Below, piece by piece: positions 42,674 through 51,602 of a stretch of 64,000 nt of DNA. How positions within the stretch are numbered: position 1 is the first letter of the stretch; the number at the start of each line of letters is the position of its first letter. A program made the position numbers and the translations under genes. The notes beneath the pieces were generated by a model. The model was not told where the DNA came from, made no database searches, and worked only from the letters and a program-made list of their open reading frames with translations. Source of the DNA: Streptomyces asoensis (GTDB taxonomy: Bacteria; Actinomycetota; Actinomycetes; Streptomycetales; Streptomycetaceae); assembly GCF_013085465.1 (NCBI RefSeq), contig NZ_CP049838.1, forward strand, positions 868,001 through 932,000, read 5' to 3'.

Positions 42674-43084
42674 TCAGCCGACGGGGAGGACGAGCGCCGG
42701 GACGGTCCGCTGCATCCGCAGGGCGTCGACGGATTCGGCGAGCAGCTCGTACTCGGTGGTCTCGTCGCTGATCGCGATCCGCACCAGCCGCCCGCCCGCC
42801 AACTCGTCGGCCACCAGCTCCTGCCGGCCCATGTCGGCACACCAGGCCCGCAGCAGTTCGGGCACGTCCGGCACGTTGTCGGCGACCGGGACCAGGGCGC
42901 CCGGCGGGATGTGCTCGCTCTCGGGCCGCGGATCCAGCCGTTCGGCCATCCAGGAGGCCCGGTCCCGCAGCCACCACAGGGCGAGCGCCAGCGTCGGGGC
43001 ACGATAGGTGCCGAGCGGTACTCCGATCCGCCGGCCGTCGCAGACGCCGTATGCGGTGACATGGCACAGGAATTCGTCGTGCAC
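42674..43084 (-). CDS. Small conserved protein of unknown function
   Basis: 136 residues from GTG 43084, which follows GGGGAGAGAGAC; the longer frame has no start signal. It opens VHDEFLCHVTAYGVCDGRRI and contains a Trp-rich segment (LALWWLRDRASWMAERLDP). It reads as a compact, soluble alpha/beta protein. I do not recognise the family. It lies 50 bases upstream of the FHA-ABC gene on the same strand and may belong to that operon. Confidence 0.72.
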   Translation of the reverse strand: MHDEFLCHVTAYGVCDGRRIGVPLGTYRAPTLALALWWLRDRASWMAERLDPRPESEHIPPGALVPVADNVPDVPELLRAWCADMGRQELVADELAGGRLVRIAISDETTEYELLAESVDALRMQRTVPALVLPVG

Positions 43085-43392
43085 GTCTCTCTCCCCCGGT
43101 GCTCGCCGGCCGGTCGTGCCTCGCTTTCCGTGCGGCTCCTTTGGGGTGAACTGCCCCTGACCTTCGAGTATGTTCACTCTTGAAACACTGTCACCATGAC
43201 TTTCCGGCCAGTCTCTTGGCATATTCAGTGCCGTTCATGGCCGAAATGCGGCGAACCCCGGATCCCGTCGTCATTACCCGACAGGTAATCGACCCGGGCG
43301 GCGGGCGCGGGCAAGGTGGTCACACCGGATCGGCGAATACCGGGATCCGGGTCCTGACCAGTATCGATGACCTCATTGGGGGCCGATTTACG
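43085..43392. other. Divergent intergenic region
   Basis: 308 bases between the small unknown gene (minus) and the NTF2-like gene (plus). Bases ~43160-43230 are AT-richer (gagtatgttcactcttgaaacac) and probably hold the minus-strand promoter. The open frame that enters from 43180 has no ribosome-binding site and I do not call it. Confidence 0.55.
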
Positions 43393-43776
43393 ATGTCCGC
43401 GAACACCGACCGCTACGAGAACGCCGTCGCCCGCTACTTCGAGGCCTGGAACGCGGGTGACCCCGAGGCTTTGGCCAAGGCTGTTACCGCCGCGTGGGCC
43501 GTGGACGGAGGCTACACCGACCCGCTGGCCGACGTCCGGGGCCACGAGCAGATCGCAGCGGTGATCGCTGCGGCACACGCGCAGTTCCCGGGCTTCGCCT
43601 TCCGTCTCACCGGCCGTGTGGACGGGCACCACGAGACGGCCCGCTTCTCCTGGGAGCTGGTGAGCGAGGCCGACCGTTCGGCGCCGGTGGCCGGATCCGA
43701 CGTCATCACTCTGGACGCCCAGGACCGGATCACTTCCGTCCTCGGATTCCTCGACCGGGTGCCCGCCGGCGCCTGA
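43393..43776 (+). CDS. NTF2/SnoaL-like fold protein
   Basis: 127 residues from ATG 43393. The cone-shaped NTF2-like fold is suggested by [34 protein letters not shown] and the late [16 protein letters not shown] strands. Such proteins may be isomerases, cyclases or ligand binders; none can be chosen. The ribosome-binding site is weak. A strong hairpin (43798-43838) lies just after the stop. Confidence 0.82.
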   Translation: MSANTDRYENAVARYFEAWNAGDPEALAKAVTAAWAVDGGYTDPLADVRGHEQIAAVIAAAHAQFPGFAFRLTGRVDGHHETARFSWELVSEADRSAPVAGSDVITLDAQDRITSVLGFLDRVPAGA

Positions 43777-43797
43777 GGCCGGCGGCGATGAATTCCC

Positions 43798-43838
43798 CCG
43801 CTCGCGGCGGTCTACCCATGGGAGATCACCGCGAGCGG
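43798..43838 (+). promoter_or_regulatory. Stem-loop covering part of the DUF1905 ribosome-binding site
   Basis: A perfect 10-bp stem, CCGCTCGCGG (43798-43807) with CCGCGAGCGG (43829-43838), encloses a further GGTCT/AGATC pairing. The right arm runs into GCGGAGGA, the Shine-Dalgarno region of the next gene (ATG 43847). It could terminate the NTF2-like transcript, mask the ribosome-binding site, or both. Confidence 0.6.
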
Positions 43839-43846
43839 AGGACATC

Positions 43847-44134
43847 ATGACCACAACCGGAACCATGAACGCCGAATTCACGGCCGTTCTGCGCAAGAGC
43901 CCGGCGAAAGGCGGCTGGACCTATGTCGTCTGGCCGGAGTCCGTCGAATTCTTCGGTACCCGCGGACTGGTCAAGATCCGCGGAACGGTCGACGGACATC
44001 CGTTCCAAAGTTCGTTCATGGCCCTCGGGAACGGCACCCACAAACTTCCCGTCAATGCCGAGGTGCGCAAGGCGATCGGAAAGCAGGAGGGCGACTCGGT
44101 GACCGTGCGCCTGACGGAACGGCTCAGCCGTTGA
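43847..44134 (+). CDS. DUF1905 family protein
   Basis: 95 residues, matching the short DUF1905 fold: [57 protein letters not shown]. Many relatives are fused to a YdeI/OmpD-associated domain; this one is free-standing. Function unknown. The stop overlaps the stop of the convergent aldo/keto reductase by 11 bases. Confidence 0.9.
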   Translation: MTTTGTMNAEFTAVLRKSPAKGGWTYVVWPESVEFFGTRGLVKIRGTVDGHPFQSSFMALGNGTHKLPVNAEVRKAIGKQEGDSVTVRLTERLSR

Positions 44135-45116
44135 TCACCGCGTCGATCCGGGTCAGCTCCTCGGCGTCGAAGTCCAGGTTGGCGAGGGCGCCGACGCTGT
44201 CCTCGATCTGCCGGGCGCTGCTCGCGCCCACCAGCGCGGAGGTCACCCGGCCGCCGCGCAGCACCCAGGCCAGCGCCAGCTGGGCGAGGGACTGGCCGCG
44301 GGACTTGGCGATGTCGTCGAGGGCGCGCAGCTTGCCGGTGAGTTCCTCGGTGAGCGCATCGGAGTTCAGGAACGGGCTGTCGCTCGCCGCCCGCGAGTCC
44401 TCCGGGATGCCGTCGAGGTAGCGGCCGGTCAGCAGGCCCTGCTCAAGCGGCGAGAACACGATCGACCCGACCTGGAGCTCGTCCAGGGCGTCGAGCAGGC
44501 CCTCGCTCTCGGGGCGGCGGTCGAGCATCGAGTAGCGCGGCTGGTGGATGAGCAGCGGGGTGCCCAGCTCACCGAGGATGCGGGCGGCCTCGCGGGTCTG
44601 CTCCGCCGAGTAGTTGGAGACGCCGGCGTAGAGCGCCTTGCCCTGCTGGACCGCGGTGTGCAGGGCGCCCATCGTCTCCTCCAGGGGAGTCTCCGGGTCG
44701 GGGCGGTGCGAGTAGAAGATGTCGACGTGGTCCAGGCCCATCCGGGTCAGGCTCTGGTCGAGCGAGGACAGCAGGTACTTGCGCGAGCCCCACTCGCCGT
44801 ACGGACCCGGCCACATCAGGTAGCCGGCCTTGGTGGAGACGACCAGCTCGTCGCGGTAGGGCGCGAAGTCCGCCTTGAGCGCCTCGCCCAGCGCGGACTC
44901 GGCGGCGCCGGGCGGCGGCCCGTAGTTGTTGGCCAGGTCGAAGTGGGTGATGCCGAGGTCGAAGGCGCGGCGCAGGATGGCCCGCTGCGTCTCGACCGGG
45001 CGGTCCGGGCCGAAGTTGTGCCACAGTCCGAGCGACAGCGCGGGGAGCTTCAGGCCGCTGCGTCCGGTGCGCCGGTAGGGCATGTCGGCGTAGCGGTCGG
45101 GGTGTGCGGTGTACAA
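44124..45116 (-). CDS. Aldo/keto reductase (L-glyceraldehyde 3-phosphate reductase type)
   Basis: 330 residues from a TTG start at 45116, supported by GGAG five bases upstream; the first ATG is at codon 12. Catalytic residues are present: [30 protein letters not shown]. The insertion [23 protein letters not shown] is typical of the YghZ/GPR branch that detoxifies L-glyceraldehyde 3-phosphate and methylglyoxal. Divergent from a LysR regulator (114 bases), which may control it. Confidence 0.9.
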   Translation of the reverse strand: MYTAHPDRYADMPYRRTGRSGLKLPALSLGLWHNFGPDRPVETQRAILRRAFDLGITHFDLANNYGPPPGAAESALGEALKADFAPYRDELVVSTKAGYLMWPGPYGEWGSRKYLLSSLDQSLTRMGLDHVDIFYSHRPDPETPLEETMGALHTAVQQGKALYAGVSNYSAEQTREAARILGELGTPLLIHQPRYSMLDRRPESEGLLDALDELQVGSIVFSPLEQGLLTGRYLDGIPEDSRAASDSPFLNSDALTEELTGKLRALDDIAKSRGQSLAQLALAWVLRGGRVTSALVGASSARQIEDSVGALANLDFDAEELTRIDAVING

Positions 45117-45230
45117 CGCGACTCCAAGAAGATCGGGCGGTTTCAGGAACCGCTACCCACTCTGGCCCGACCTGCGGGTAGTGGTCCAACAGAAGAATCC
45201 GATGGAATTGTGCGGCTACGCTTCTCAATC

Positions 45231-46115
45231 ATGGAACTGCGCCACCTCCAGCACTTCGTCGCGGTCGCCGAGGATCAGCACTTCACCCGGGCCGCCGAAC
45301 GCCTCATGGTCTCCCAGTCGGGCCTGTCGGCGTCGATCCGCGCCCTGGAGCGGGAGCTGCGCGCTCCGCTGTTCGTCCGGACCACCCGGCGGGTGACGCT
45401 GACGGAGGCGGGCCGGGCGCTGCTGGCCGAGGCCGAGCGGATCCTGGCGCAGGTGCGGGCGGCCCACGAGGCGGTGGCGGCCGTGCAGGGCGTGGTGCGC
45501 GGCACCCTCTCCGTGGGCACCGAGCAGTGCATCGCCGGGGTGCATGTGGCGGGGCTGCTGGCGGCCTTCCGGCGGCGCCATCCGGATGTGGAGATCCGGC
45601 TGCGGCAGACCGGTTCGGGTGCGCTCGGCGAGGAGGTGGCGGCCGGCCGGCTCGACCTGGCCTTCGCCTACCGGACCCAGACGGACACCGACCAGCTCCG
45701 CTGCGCGCCGCTGGCCACCGAGCCGATGTACGTGCTGTGCCATCCCGACCATCGTCTCGCCGGGGTCTCGGCGGCGCTGACGCCGGAGGACGTCGCGGGC
45801 GAGGTGTTCGTCGACTTCCATCCGGACTGGGGGCCGCGCCGCGCCACCGACGTCGCGTTCGCCGAGGCGGGAGTGCGGCGCACGGTCGCCCTGGAGGTCA
45901 ACGACGTGCACAGTCTCCTGGACCTGGTGGACGAGAACCTGGGCGTCGCCGTCATACCGCGCCACTTCCGGCACAAGCGGGAGGCGCTCACCGCGCTGCC
46001 CCTCAAGGGCACGGGCGAGGCGGTGTACGAGACGGTCGCGCTGCTGCCGCCCGTGCGGTCGACCAGCCCGGCGGCCCGGGCGCTGATGGCGCTGCTGGAA
46101 ACGGGGAGCGGGTGA
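45231..46115 (+). CDS. LysR-family regulator
   Basis: 294 residues from ATG 45231. The N-terminal winged HTH (LQHFVAVAEDQHFTRAAERL, SQSGLSASIRALERELRAPL) is followed by the periplasmic-binding-protein-like effector domain. Divergent from the aldo/keto reductase gene, the classic LysR-target arrangement, so it likely controls that gene. Effector unknown. Confidence 0.92.
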   Translation: MELRHLQHFVAVAEDQHFTRAAERLMVSQSGLSASIRALERELRAPLFVRTTRRVTLTEAGRALLAEAERILAQVRAAHEAVAAVQGVVRGTLSVGTEQCIAGVHVAGLLAAFRRRHPDVEIRLRQTGSGALGEEVAAGRLDLAFAYRTQTDTDQLRCAPLATEPMYVLCHPDHRLAGVSAALTPEDVAGEVFVDFHPDWGPRRATDVAFAEAGVRRTVALEVNDVHSLLDLVDENLGVAVIPRHFRHKREALTALPLKGTGEAVYETVALLPPVRSTSPAARALMALLETGSG

Positions 46116-46140
46116 GCGCGGGGTGGGCGATGGTGGACGT

Positions 46141-46656
46141 ATGCATGCCAAGGACATCCTCATCGACGGGTACCACCGCATCCAGGAAGAGGTCCACGCC
46201 GCAGTCGAGGGCCTGGACCCCGACGACCTGAACGCCCGGCCCACCGCCGAGACCAACTCGATCGCCTGGCTCGTCTGGCATCTCACGCGCGTCCAGGACG
46301 ACCATCTCGCCGACGCCTTCGGACTCGACCAGGTATGGCTGGCCCAGGAGTGGGAGAAACGGTTCGGCCTCGACCTGCCGCGCCAGGACACCGGGTACGG
46401 GCACAGCGACGCGAAGGTCGCGAAGGTGCGGGTCTCCGACGGCGGCCTGCTGACCGGGTACTACGACGCGGTGCACGCGCAGAGCCTGGCGGCGCTGCGC
46501 GCGCTGACGGCGGCGGACCTGGAGCGCGTCGTGGACGAGCGCTGGGATCCGCCCGTCACCCTGGGGGTACGGCTGGTCAGCGTCCTGTCCGACGATCTCC
46601 AGCACGCCGGACAGGCCGCCTATGTCCGCGGGCTGCTTCAGAGCGCGGCGGCGTAA
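46141..46656 (+). CDS. DinB/DUF664-like protein (possible mycothiol-dependent enzyme)
   Basis: 171 residues from ATG 46141. The four-helix DinB fold is seen with metal-ligand His residues in [13 protein letters not shown] and [16 protein letters not shown]. In actinobacteria many of these are mycothiol- or bacillithiol-type S-transferases; I infer that class but not a substrate. The stop overlaps the stop of the convergent adenosine deaminase by 19 bases. Confidence 0.87.
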   Translation: MHAKDILIDGYHRIQEEVHAAVEGLDPDDLNARPTAETNSIAWLVWHLTRVQDDHLADAFGLDQVWLAQEWEKRFGLDLPRQDTGYGHSDAKVAKVRVSDGGLLTGYYDAVHAQSLAALRALTAADLERVVDERWDPPVTLGVRLVSVLSDDLQHAGQAAYVRGLLQSAAA

Positions 46657-47708
46657 CCCGGAAGGACGACGTCCTCGATGAGGGCCTTGCGCTCGTCGAA
46701 CGGCACGAACGCGCTCTTGAGGGCGTTCACCGTGACGGTGCGCAGGTCCTCGAGGGTCCAGCCCGCCTCCTGGACGAGCAGCGACATCTCGCGGGTCATC
46801 GTCGTGCCGGAGACCAGCCGGTTGTCGGTGTTGAGGGTGACGCGGAAACCGAGGTCCTTCAGCGCGGTGATCGGGTGCTCGGCGATCGAGGTGGCCGCGC
46901 CGGTCTGGAGGTTGGAGGTCGGGCACATCTCCAGGGCCACCCGGCGGTCGCGCACCCAGCCCGCGAGCCGGCCGAGCTTGCCGTCCACGATGTCGTCGGT
47001 GATGCGCACGCCGTGGCCGATGCGCTGGGCGCCGCAGACCTGGAGGGCCTGGTGGATGCTGGGCAGGCCGTGGGCCTCGCCGGCGTGGATGGTGAAGGGG
47101 ACGTTCTCGCGGCGCAGGTGCTCGAAGGCGGCGAGGTGGTCGGCGGGCGGGAAGCCGTCCTCGGCGCCGGCGATGTCGTAGCCGACGACACCGGCGTCCC
47201 GGAAGGCGACCGCGAGGTCGGCGGTCTCCCGGGTGCGGTCGAACATGCGCATGCCGCAGAGCAGGGTGCCGACACGGACCGGGGTGCCCGCGGCCGCCGC
47301 CTTGGCCATGCCGGCCGCGAGACCCTCCTGGACCGTCTCGACGACCTCGGGGAGCGTCAGCTCGCCGTTCAGCATCAGCTCGGGGGCGTAGCGGACCTCG
47401 CCGTAGACGACTCCGTCGGCCGCCAGGTCGAGGACGTACTCCTCCGCGGTGCGCAGCAGGCCCTCGCGGGTCTGCATCACGGCGAGGGTGTGCTCGAAGG
47501 TGGCTATGTAGCGCACCAGGTCACCCGAGTTGGCGGCCTCGAAGTACCAGGCGGCGAGTTCGTCGGGGTCGGTGGTGGGCAGGGTGTGGCCGACCGCGTC
47601 CGCCAGCTCGACGACGGTGGCGGGGCGCAGGCCGCCGTCGAGGTGGTCGTGCAGGACGGCCTTGGGGAGGCGGCGGAGGGTGTCGGTGTCGATGTGGGAC
47701 GCGGTCAT
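46638..47708 (-). CDS. add: Adenosine deaminase
   Basis: 356 residues. Zinc and catalytic motifs are intact: [15 protein letters not shown] near the N-terminus, [28 protein letters not shown] and [12 protein letters not shown]. It converts adenosine (and deoxyadenosine) to inosine in the cytoplasm. Streptomyces genomes carry several paralogues. The following VOC gene lies 25 bases upstream on the same strand, so the two may share a transcript. Confidence 0.93.
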   Translation of the reverse strand: MTASHIDTDTLRRLPKAVLHDHLDGGLRPATVVELADAVGHTLPTTDPDELAAWYFEAANSGDLVRYIATFEHTLAVMQTREGLLRTAEEYVLDLAADGVVYGEVRYAPELMLNGELTLPEVVETVQEGLAAGMAKAAAAGTPVRVGTLLCGMRMFDRTRETADLAVAFRDAGVVGYDIAGAEDGFPPADHLAAFEHLRRENVPFTIHAGEAHGLPSIHQALQVCGAQRIGHGVRITDDIVDGKLGRLAGWVRDRRVALEMCPTSNLQTGAATSIAEHPITALKDLGFRVTLNTDNRLVSGTTMTREMSLLVQEAGWTLEDLRTVTVNALKSAFVPFDERKALIEDVVLPGYAAAL

Positions 47709-47733
47709 GAGTGTGTTCCTCGGCAGGTGGTTC

Positions 47734-48129
47734 TCAGGTGGTGGCGGGCTGGAGCAGGTCCCAGCGGTTTCCGTACAGGTCCTGGAAGACGGCGACGGAG
47801 CCGTAGGCCTCGTGGCGGGGCTCCTCCAGGAAGGTCACGCCGGCGGCGAGCATGCGGGCGTGGTCGCCGGCGAAGTCCTCCGTGTGCAGGAAGAACCCGA
47901 CGCGGCCGCCGGTCTGGTCGCCGATCCGGGCGCGCTGGGCGTCGCCCTTGGCCCGGGCGAGCAGCAGCCCGACGCCGTCCTGGCGGTCCCCCGGCCGCAC
48001 GACGACCCAGCGGGCGCCGTCGGGGCGGGGTTCGTCCTCGACGAGCCGGAACCCGAGCGCCTCGGTGTAGAAGCGGATCGCCTCGTCGTAGTCGTCGACG
48101 ACAAGCGTGACCAGGGCGATGCGACTCAT
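47734..48129 (-). CDS. VOC family protein (glyoxalase-like)
   Basis: 131 residues. Single-domain VOC fold: [20 protein letters not shown], then [19 protein letters not shown] and [20 protein letters not shown] precedes the ATG. Transcribed just before the adenosine deaminase gene. Substrate unknown; many such proteins give resistance or handle small electrophiles. Confidence 0.9.
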   Translation of the reverse strand: MSRIALVTLVVDDYDEAIRFYTEALGFRLVEDEPRPDGARWVVVRPGDRQDGVGLLLARAKGDAQRARIGDQTGGRVGFFLHTEDFAGDHARMLAAGVTFLEEPRHEAYGSVAVFQDLYGNRWDLLQPATT

Positions 48130-48443
48130 CGTGGCCTTTCGGGGAGCGTGCGGGAGGCTGTCGGGAGGTGCGATTGACGGGAGAGGTTATACGTAAAACG
48201 TTCCCTGCGCCAGTCGCCTCCGCGGCGACGGTGGCCGACCTGTCCGGCGGATCGGATCGCGGGCGGAAAAGCTGCGCTCGCGCGGGAGGGACCCCTCGCG
48301 TCGACGCCCTCCCCCGGCCTGCCGAACGCCCTGCCGCGCGCCGGTCGCCTCCGCAGCGGCGGTGACCTAGGCCGCAGGCCCGAGGCGCGGTCGGGACCAT
48401 CGTCCGAGGCGGAGAGCCCCTCGCCGTCGCTAGCGTGCCGGCC
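48130..48443. other. Divergent intergenic region
   Basis: 314 bases between the VOC gene (minus) and the PPOX gene (plus). The only AT-rich part is 48186-48205, which includes ACGT-aaa-ACGT (48191-48201) and probably belongs to the VOC promoter. The rest is GC-rich and shows no gene, repeat or clear promoter. Confidence 0.55.
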
Positions 48444-48902
48444 ATGAAGATCACGGAGCCGCCGCGCACCCCCGGGCAGCGCAAGCGGGAACTGCTGGAC
48501 CGGCTGGAACGCGAAGTGGACATCTGGGTCGCCACGGCGGACCGGGAGGGGCTGCCCTGTCTCGTCGCGCTGTGGTTCGCCTGGGACGGCGAGCACCTGT
48601 GGCTGTCCACCCGTCTCACCAACCCCACCGGCCTCAACCTCCAGGAGGGCGGCCGGGCCCGCCTGGCCTTCGGGGACACACGGGACGTGGTCCTCTTCGA
48701 CGGCGAGGTCGAGACGTACACGCGGGAGGAGGTACCGGAGGCGGCCGCCCGGTCCTTCCAGGCGAAGACGGGCTGGGATCCCGGCCGGGACAGCGCGTCG
48801 TACGCCTATTTCCGGGTGCGGCCGGTGGCGGTGCAGGCGTGGCGCGGCGAGCAGGAGTTGCCTCGGCGGCATCTGATGCGGGACGGGGTGTGGGTCGTCT
48901 AG
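48444..48902 (+). CDS. Pyridoxamine 5'-phosphate oxidase-fold flavoprotein
   Basis: 152 residues from ATG 48444. Split-barrel PPOX fold: DIWVATADREGLPCLVALWF, HLWLSTRLTNPTGLNLQEGG and VVLFDGEVETY, ending in FRVRPVAVQAWRG. Actinobacterial members bind FMN or F420; the cofactor cannot be chosen by eye. Single gene, followed by a 24-bp tandem repeat. Confidence 0.85.
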   Translation: MKITEPPRTPGQRKRELLDRLEREVDIWVATADREGLPCLVALWFAWDGEHLWLSTRLTNPTGLNLQEGGRARLAFGDTRDVVLFDGEVETYTREEVPEAAARSFQAKTGWDPGRDSASYAYFRVRPVAVQAWRGEQELPRRHLMRDGVWVV

Positions 48903-48924
48903 CTCCCGCTGTCCGACCCTGTCA

Positions 48925-48996
48925 GGCGCCGCTACCCGGATGCGGCCGGGCGCCGTTGCCGGGATCCGACCGAGCGCCGTTCCTGGGATCCGGGGG
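48925..48996 (+). repeat. Three-copy 24-bp tandem repeat
   Basis: Three consecutive 24-base units, 48925-48948, 48949-48972 and 48973-48996, share GCGCCG..T-CC..GGAT. They fill the gap between the convergent PPOX and aldo/keto reductase genes, directly after the PPOX stop. If read in another frame they encode an APLPGSDR-like octapeptide, but there is no start. A likely variable-number repeat. Confidence 0.8.
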
Positions 48997-49036
48997 TGGG
49001 CTCGGCGTTCGGTGGGGTGTCCGGCTCGCCGCGGGA

Positions 49037-49957
49037 TCAGTCCTTCGGCGTCCCGACGGCGCCGCGGTGGGCGGTGTTCAGGTGGTCCAGTTCCTCGGCC
49101 GTGAGGCGCAGCGCGCCCGCCGCGACGTTCTCCGTGAGGTGGTCGAGGTCTCCGGTGCCCGGGATGGCCAGTACCTGCGGCCCCTGGGCGAGGGTCCAGG
49201 CGAGGCGGACAGCGGCGGGGGACGTGCCGTGGGCGTGGGCGACGGCGAGCACCGCCTCGTCATGGGCGGTTGTCGCGCCCTCGGGTCCGGCGTCGCCGGC
49301 TATGGCGTAGAACGGCACGAAGGCGACGCCCTGTTCGCCGCAGACGCGCAGGAGTTCCTCGGTCGCGGGGGCGTGGTGGCCGAGGCCGTAGCGGTTCTGC
49401 ACGCTGACGACGGGGGCGATGGCCTGCGCCTCGGCGAGATGGCGGGGTTCGACGTCGGAGACGCCGAGGTGGCGGATCAGTCCGGCGGCGCGCAGTTCGG
49501 CGAGGGCGCCGAAGTGCTCGGCGATCGACTCCTGGCGCATCCGGCGCAGGTACACCAGGTCGAGGTGGTCGCGGCCGAGCTGGCGCAGGTTCTCCTCCAC
49601 GTGACCGCGCAGGTCCTCGGGGCGGGCCGAGGTGCCCCACTCCCCCGACCAGTCGCGGAAGGGGCCGACCTTGGTGGCGATGAGCAGGTCGTCCGGGTAC
49701 GGGGAGAGCGCGCTGTTGATGAGTTCGTTGGCGGAGCGGAGGGCGGAGAAGTAGAAGGCGGCGGTGTCGATGTGGTTGACGCCGAGGTCGATCGCCCGGC
49801 GCAGGACGGCGATCGAACGGCCGCGGTCGCTCGGCGTGCCGAGGTGGAAGGCCGCACTGCCGGTCAGCCGCATCGCGCCGAAGCCGATGCGGCCGACCGT
49901 CAGGCCGCCGATGTCCCAGGTGCCCGCGGCATCCGCGGTGATCGTTCCGGAGGTCAT
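49037..49957 (-). CDS. Aldo/keto reductase-family oxidoreductase, catalytic His replaced
   Basis: 306 residues. AKR barrel with Asp in NHIDTAAFYFS, Lys in LIATKVG and a late VLAIPGTGDLDHLTEN. At the catalytic His position the sequence is LVYLRRM, so Arg replaces His; this is seen in the pyridoxal-reductase-like branch, and the Tyr is one place along (FYF). It may still reduce aldehydes with altered specificity. Convergent with the PPOX gene, single. Confidence 0.87.
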   Translation of the reverse strand: MTSGTITADAAGTWDIGGLTVGRIGFGAMRLTGSAAFHLGTPSDRGRSIAVLRRAIDLGVNHIDTAAFYFSALRSANELINSALSPYPDDLLIATKVGPFRDWSGEWGTSARPEDLRGHVEENLRQLGRDHLDLVYLRRMRQESIAEHFGALAELRAAGLIRHLGVSDVEPRHLAEAQAIAPVVSVQNRYGLGHHAPATEELLRVCGEQGVAFVPFYAIAGDAGPEGATTAHDEAVLAVAHAHGTSPAAVRLAWTLAQGPQVLAIPGTGDLDHLTENVAAGALRLTAEELDHLNTAHRGAVGTPKD

Positions 49958-50011
49958 CCGGGCAGTCTCGCACGCACCGCGGGCACCGGCACGAGCCGGA
50001 GGTGCGGACCC

Positions 50012-50878
50012 TCAACAGGCCACGGTCTCCTCGCACTTGCGCAGCGCCTCCTGGACGTCGCGGCTCCAGTGCCGGGCCGTGCGCGGGGTCGCCGAGGACA
50101 CGGTGTGCACGGCCGGCTCCCGGCGTTCGGGCAGCGCGCCGGACCTGGTGCGCCGGCGCTCCTTGACGGGCGGTGCGCCATGGGCGACGACCTCCTCCAC
50201 GATCTCGGCCAGATCGCCGTCGGGGAGCGGGAGTTCGAGGTCGTCGTCGACGAAGCCGACCACGGCCGGCACGTACTCCACCAGCGCCCGCAACGCCCTG
50301 GGCAGTCCTCGCCCGCCGCGTCGCAGACCGCTGAGCACATGCAGCGCCGTGGCGATCTCCAGTTCGGTGGCCTCCCGGCTCAGCGTGGCGGGGGTGATCT
50401 CCGTGTGGCGCAGCCACCAGTCGGCCTCCTCGTCCTCCCCCATCGAGCGGTGGTGGAGGTAGAGGCAGTACGAGGAGACGGTGTCGGATGCCCCGGCGCC
50501 GTACTGCCACCAGAAGCGGGCGCTGTCCTCGCAGTCGGCGAGGTACAGGAGGCTGCCGAGGATCCGTGCGCCGGAGGGCTCGGGCAGGGAGCTGCCGAGG
50601 AAGTTGCCGAGGCCCGTCAGGGCCCCGGGGCGGGTCAGCAGCGCCTCGCAGAGCGCTCTGAGGTCCCGCGCCGCGGGATGCACCCGCGGGGGCCTGCGGG
50701 CGGCCGCGGCGCGCTGCGGGCACACCCGCGCCGTGGGCTCGTCGGGGCCGCCCGCCGCGACCCGGGCGGCGATACGGGCCTCCGCGGCCTCGATGTCCGA
50801 GCGGGTGCAGGGGGCCGTGGGTATCAGCCGCGCCCCGGCCAGCAGGGTGTCGATGTCGCTCGCGGTGTCGAAGGTCAT
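50012..50878 (-). CDS. Unknown helical protein in an ECF sigma cassette
   Basis: 288 residues from ATG 50878, overlapping the stop of the sigma gene (ATGA). I do not recognise a domain. The N-terminal ~50 residues hold ARLIPTAPCTRSDIEAAEARI; the middle is helical with FWWQYGAGASDTVSSYCLYL; the C-terminal half is acidic then basic and ends in CEETVAC. No transmembrane segment. Coupling to the sigma gene suggests an accessory or anti-sigma-like role (inference only). Confidence 0.78.
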   Translation of the reverse strand: MTFDTASDIDTLLAGARLIPTAPCTRSDIEAAEARIAARVAAGGPDEPTARVCPQRAAAARRPPRVHPAARDLRALCEALLTRPGALTGLGNFLGSSLPEPSGARILGSLLYLADCEDSARFWWQYGAGASDTVSSYCLYLHHRSMGEDEEADWWLRHTEITPATLSREATELEIATALHVLSGLRRGGRGLPRALRALVEYVPAVVGFVDDDLELPLPDGDLAEIVEEVVAHGAPPVKERRRTRSGALPERREPAVHTVSSATPRTARHWSRDVQEALRKCEETVAC

Positions 50879-51441
50879 GACCGCTCCGCCTCCTCCTCGG
50901 CGCACGATGTGTAGATCTCCCGCAGCCGGCGTTTGGCATAGCGCTCGGTGGACCGCACCCCGGCCTCGGTGATCCCCAGCTGGAACGCCACGTCGGCGGT
51001 GCTGTAGCCCTCGCAGTAGCGCAGCCGGATGACGTCCCGCTGGCGCTCGGGGAGGGCGGAGATCGCCCGGAACAGCCGCAGGTTCTGCTCGATCACCTCG
51101 AAGGCGTCCTCGGCGCCCTGGAGGGTGACCGTCTCGAAGACGGCCGTGTCCATCAGCGTGGCACGCCGGCCACGGGCCCGGGCGTGGTCGATGACGCGGT
51201 TCTTCATCACCCGCCAGGCGTAGGCGGCGGGGTTCTCGGCGCTCAGTATCTGCGGCCACTGCCGGGCGAGTTGGACGAACGCCTCGTCCACGGCCTCCTC
51301 GGCGTCCGCGCGACAGCGCAGACAGCGCTCGGCCTCGCGGACGTAGCGCGGGCGGTGCATCTGGTGGAAGGCGCTGAAGTCCAGGGGCAGCTTCTCCGGC
51401 GCCCGTGGGTTTCTCGCGGGTCGCAACTCCTCCTGGGTCAC
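50875..51441 (-). CDS. ECF-type RNA polymerase sigma factor
   Basis: 188 residues. Region 2 (AEEAVDEAFVQLARQWPQI, AYAWRVMKNRVIDHARARG) and region 4 (LPERQRDVIRLRYCEGYSTA, VAFQLGITEAGVRSTERYAK) are complete. It directs transcription of an unknown regulon. It is the middle gene of a coupled three-gene cassette with a small hydrophobic protein before and an unknown helical protein after; no classical zinc anti-sigma factor is present. Confidence 0.9.
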   Translation of the reverse strand: MTQEELRPARNPRAPEKLPLDFSAFHQMHRPRYVREAERCLRCRADAEEAVDEAFVQLARQWPQILSAENPAAYAWRVMKNRVIDHARARGRRATLMDTAVFETVTLQGAEDAFEVIEQNLRLFRAISALPERQRDVIRLRYCEGYSTADVAFQLGITEAGVRSTERYAKRRLREIYTSCAEEEAERS

Positions 51442-51602
51442 CGATCGCCTCCCGGAAGCCGGTGGTCCATCTCCCGGACGCCCACCCGCACGAGTGCGGC
51501 GACGAACCGGCGCGCGAGGGTGAGGACTCCGGGTCCGAAGACCCGGAGGGCTAGCACGGACAACGCCACGTCGCGGGCGAGCTGTTCGAACTGGTCGGTC
51601 AC
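51438..51602 (-). CDS. Small amphipathic protein preceding the ECF sigma factor
   Basis: 54 residues from GTG 51602 (GAAGGG upstream); an ATG at 51656 would add 18 residues. It is one amphipathic to hydrophobic helix region (ALSVLALRVFGPGVLTLARR) with a basic C-terminus. Its stop overlaps the sigma start (ATGA), so it is co-translated. Too short to assign; it may be a membrane-associated regulator of the sigma factor. Confidence 0.6.
   Translation of the reverse strand: MTDQFEQLARDVALSVLALRVFGPGVLTLARRFVAALVRVGVREMDHRLPGGDR

Noticed and set aside
39744..43007. A 1087-codon plus-strand open frame opposite the FHA-ABC and SH3-like genes.
   Set aside because: It is the antisense shadow of high-GC genes. 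Its sequence is rich in Gly/Ala/Val/Asp without any domain, while the minus strand carries clear ABC and FHA motifs.
48191..48201. ACGT-aaa-ACGT near the VOC gene, considered as an operator.
   Set aside because: Only four bases per arm and each arm is itself a palindrome; too weak without comparison.
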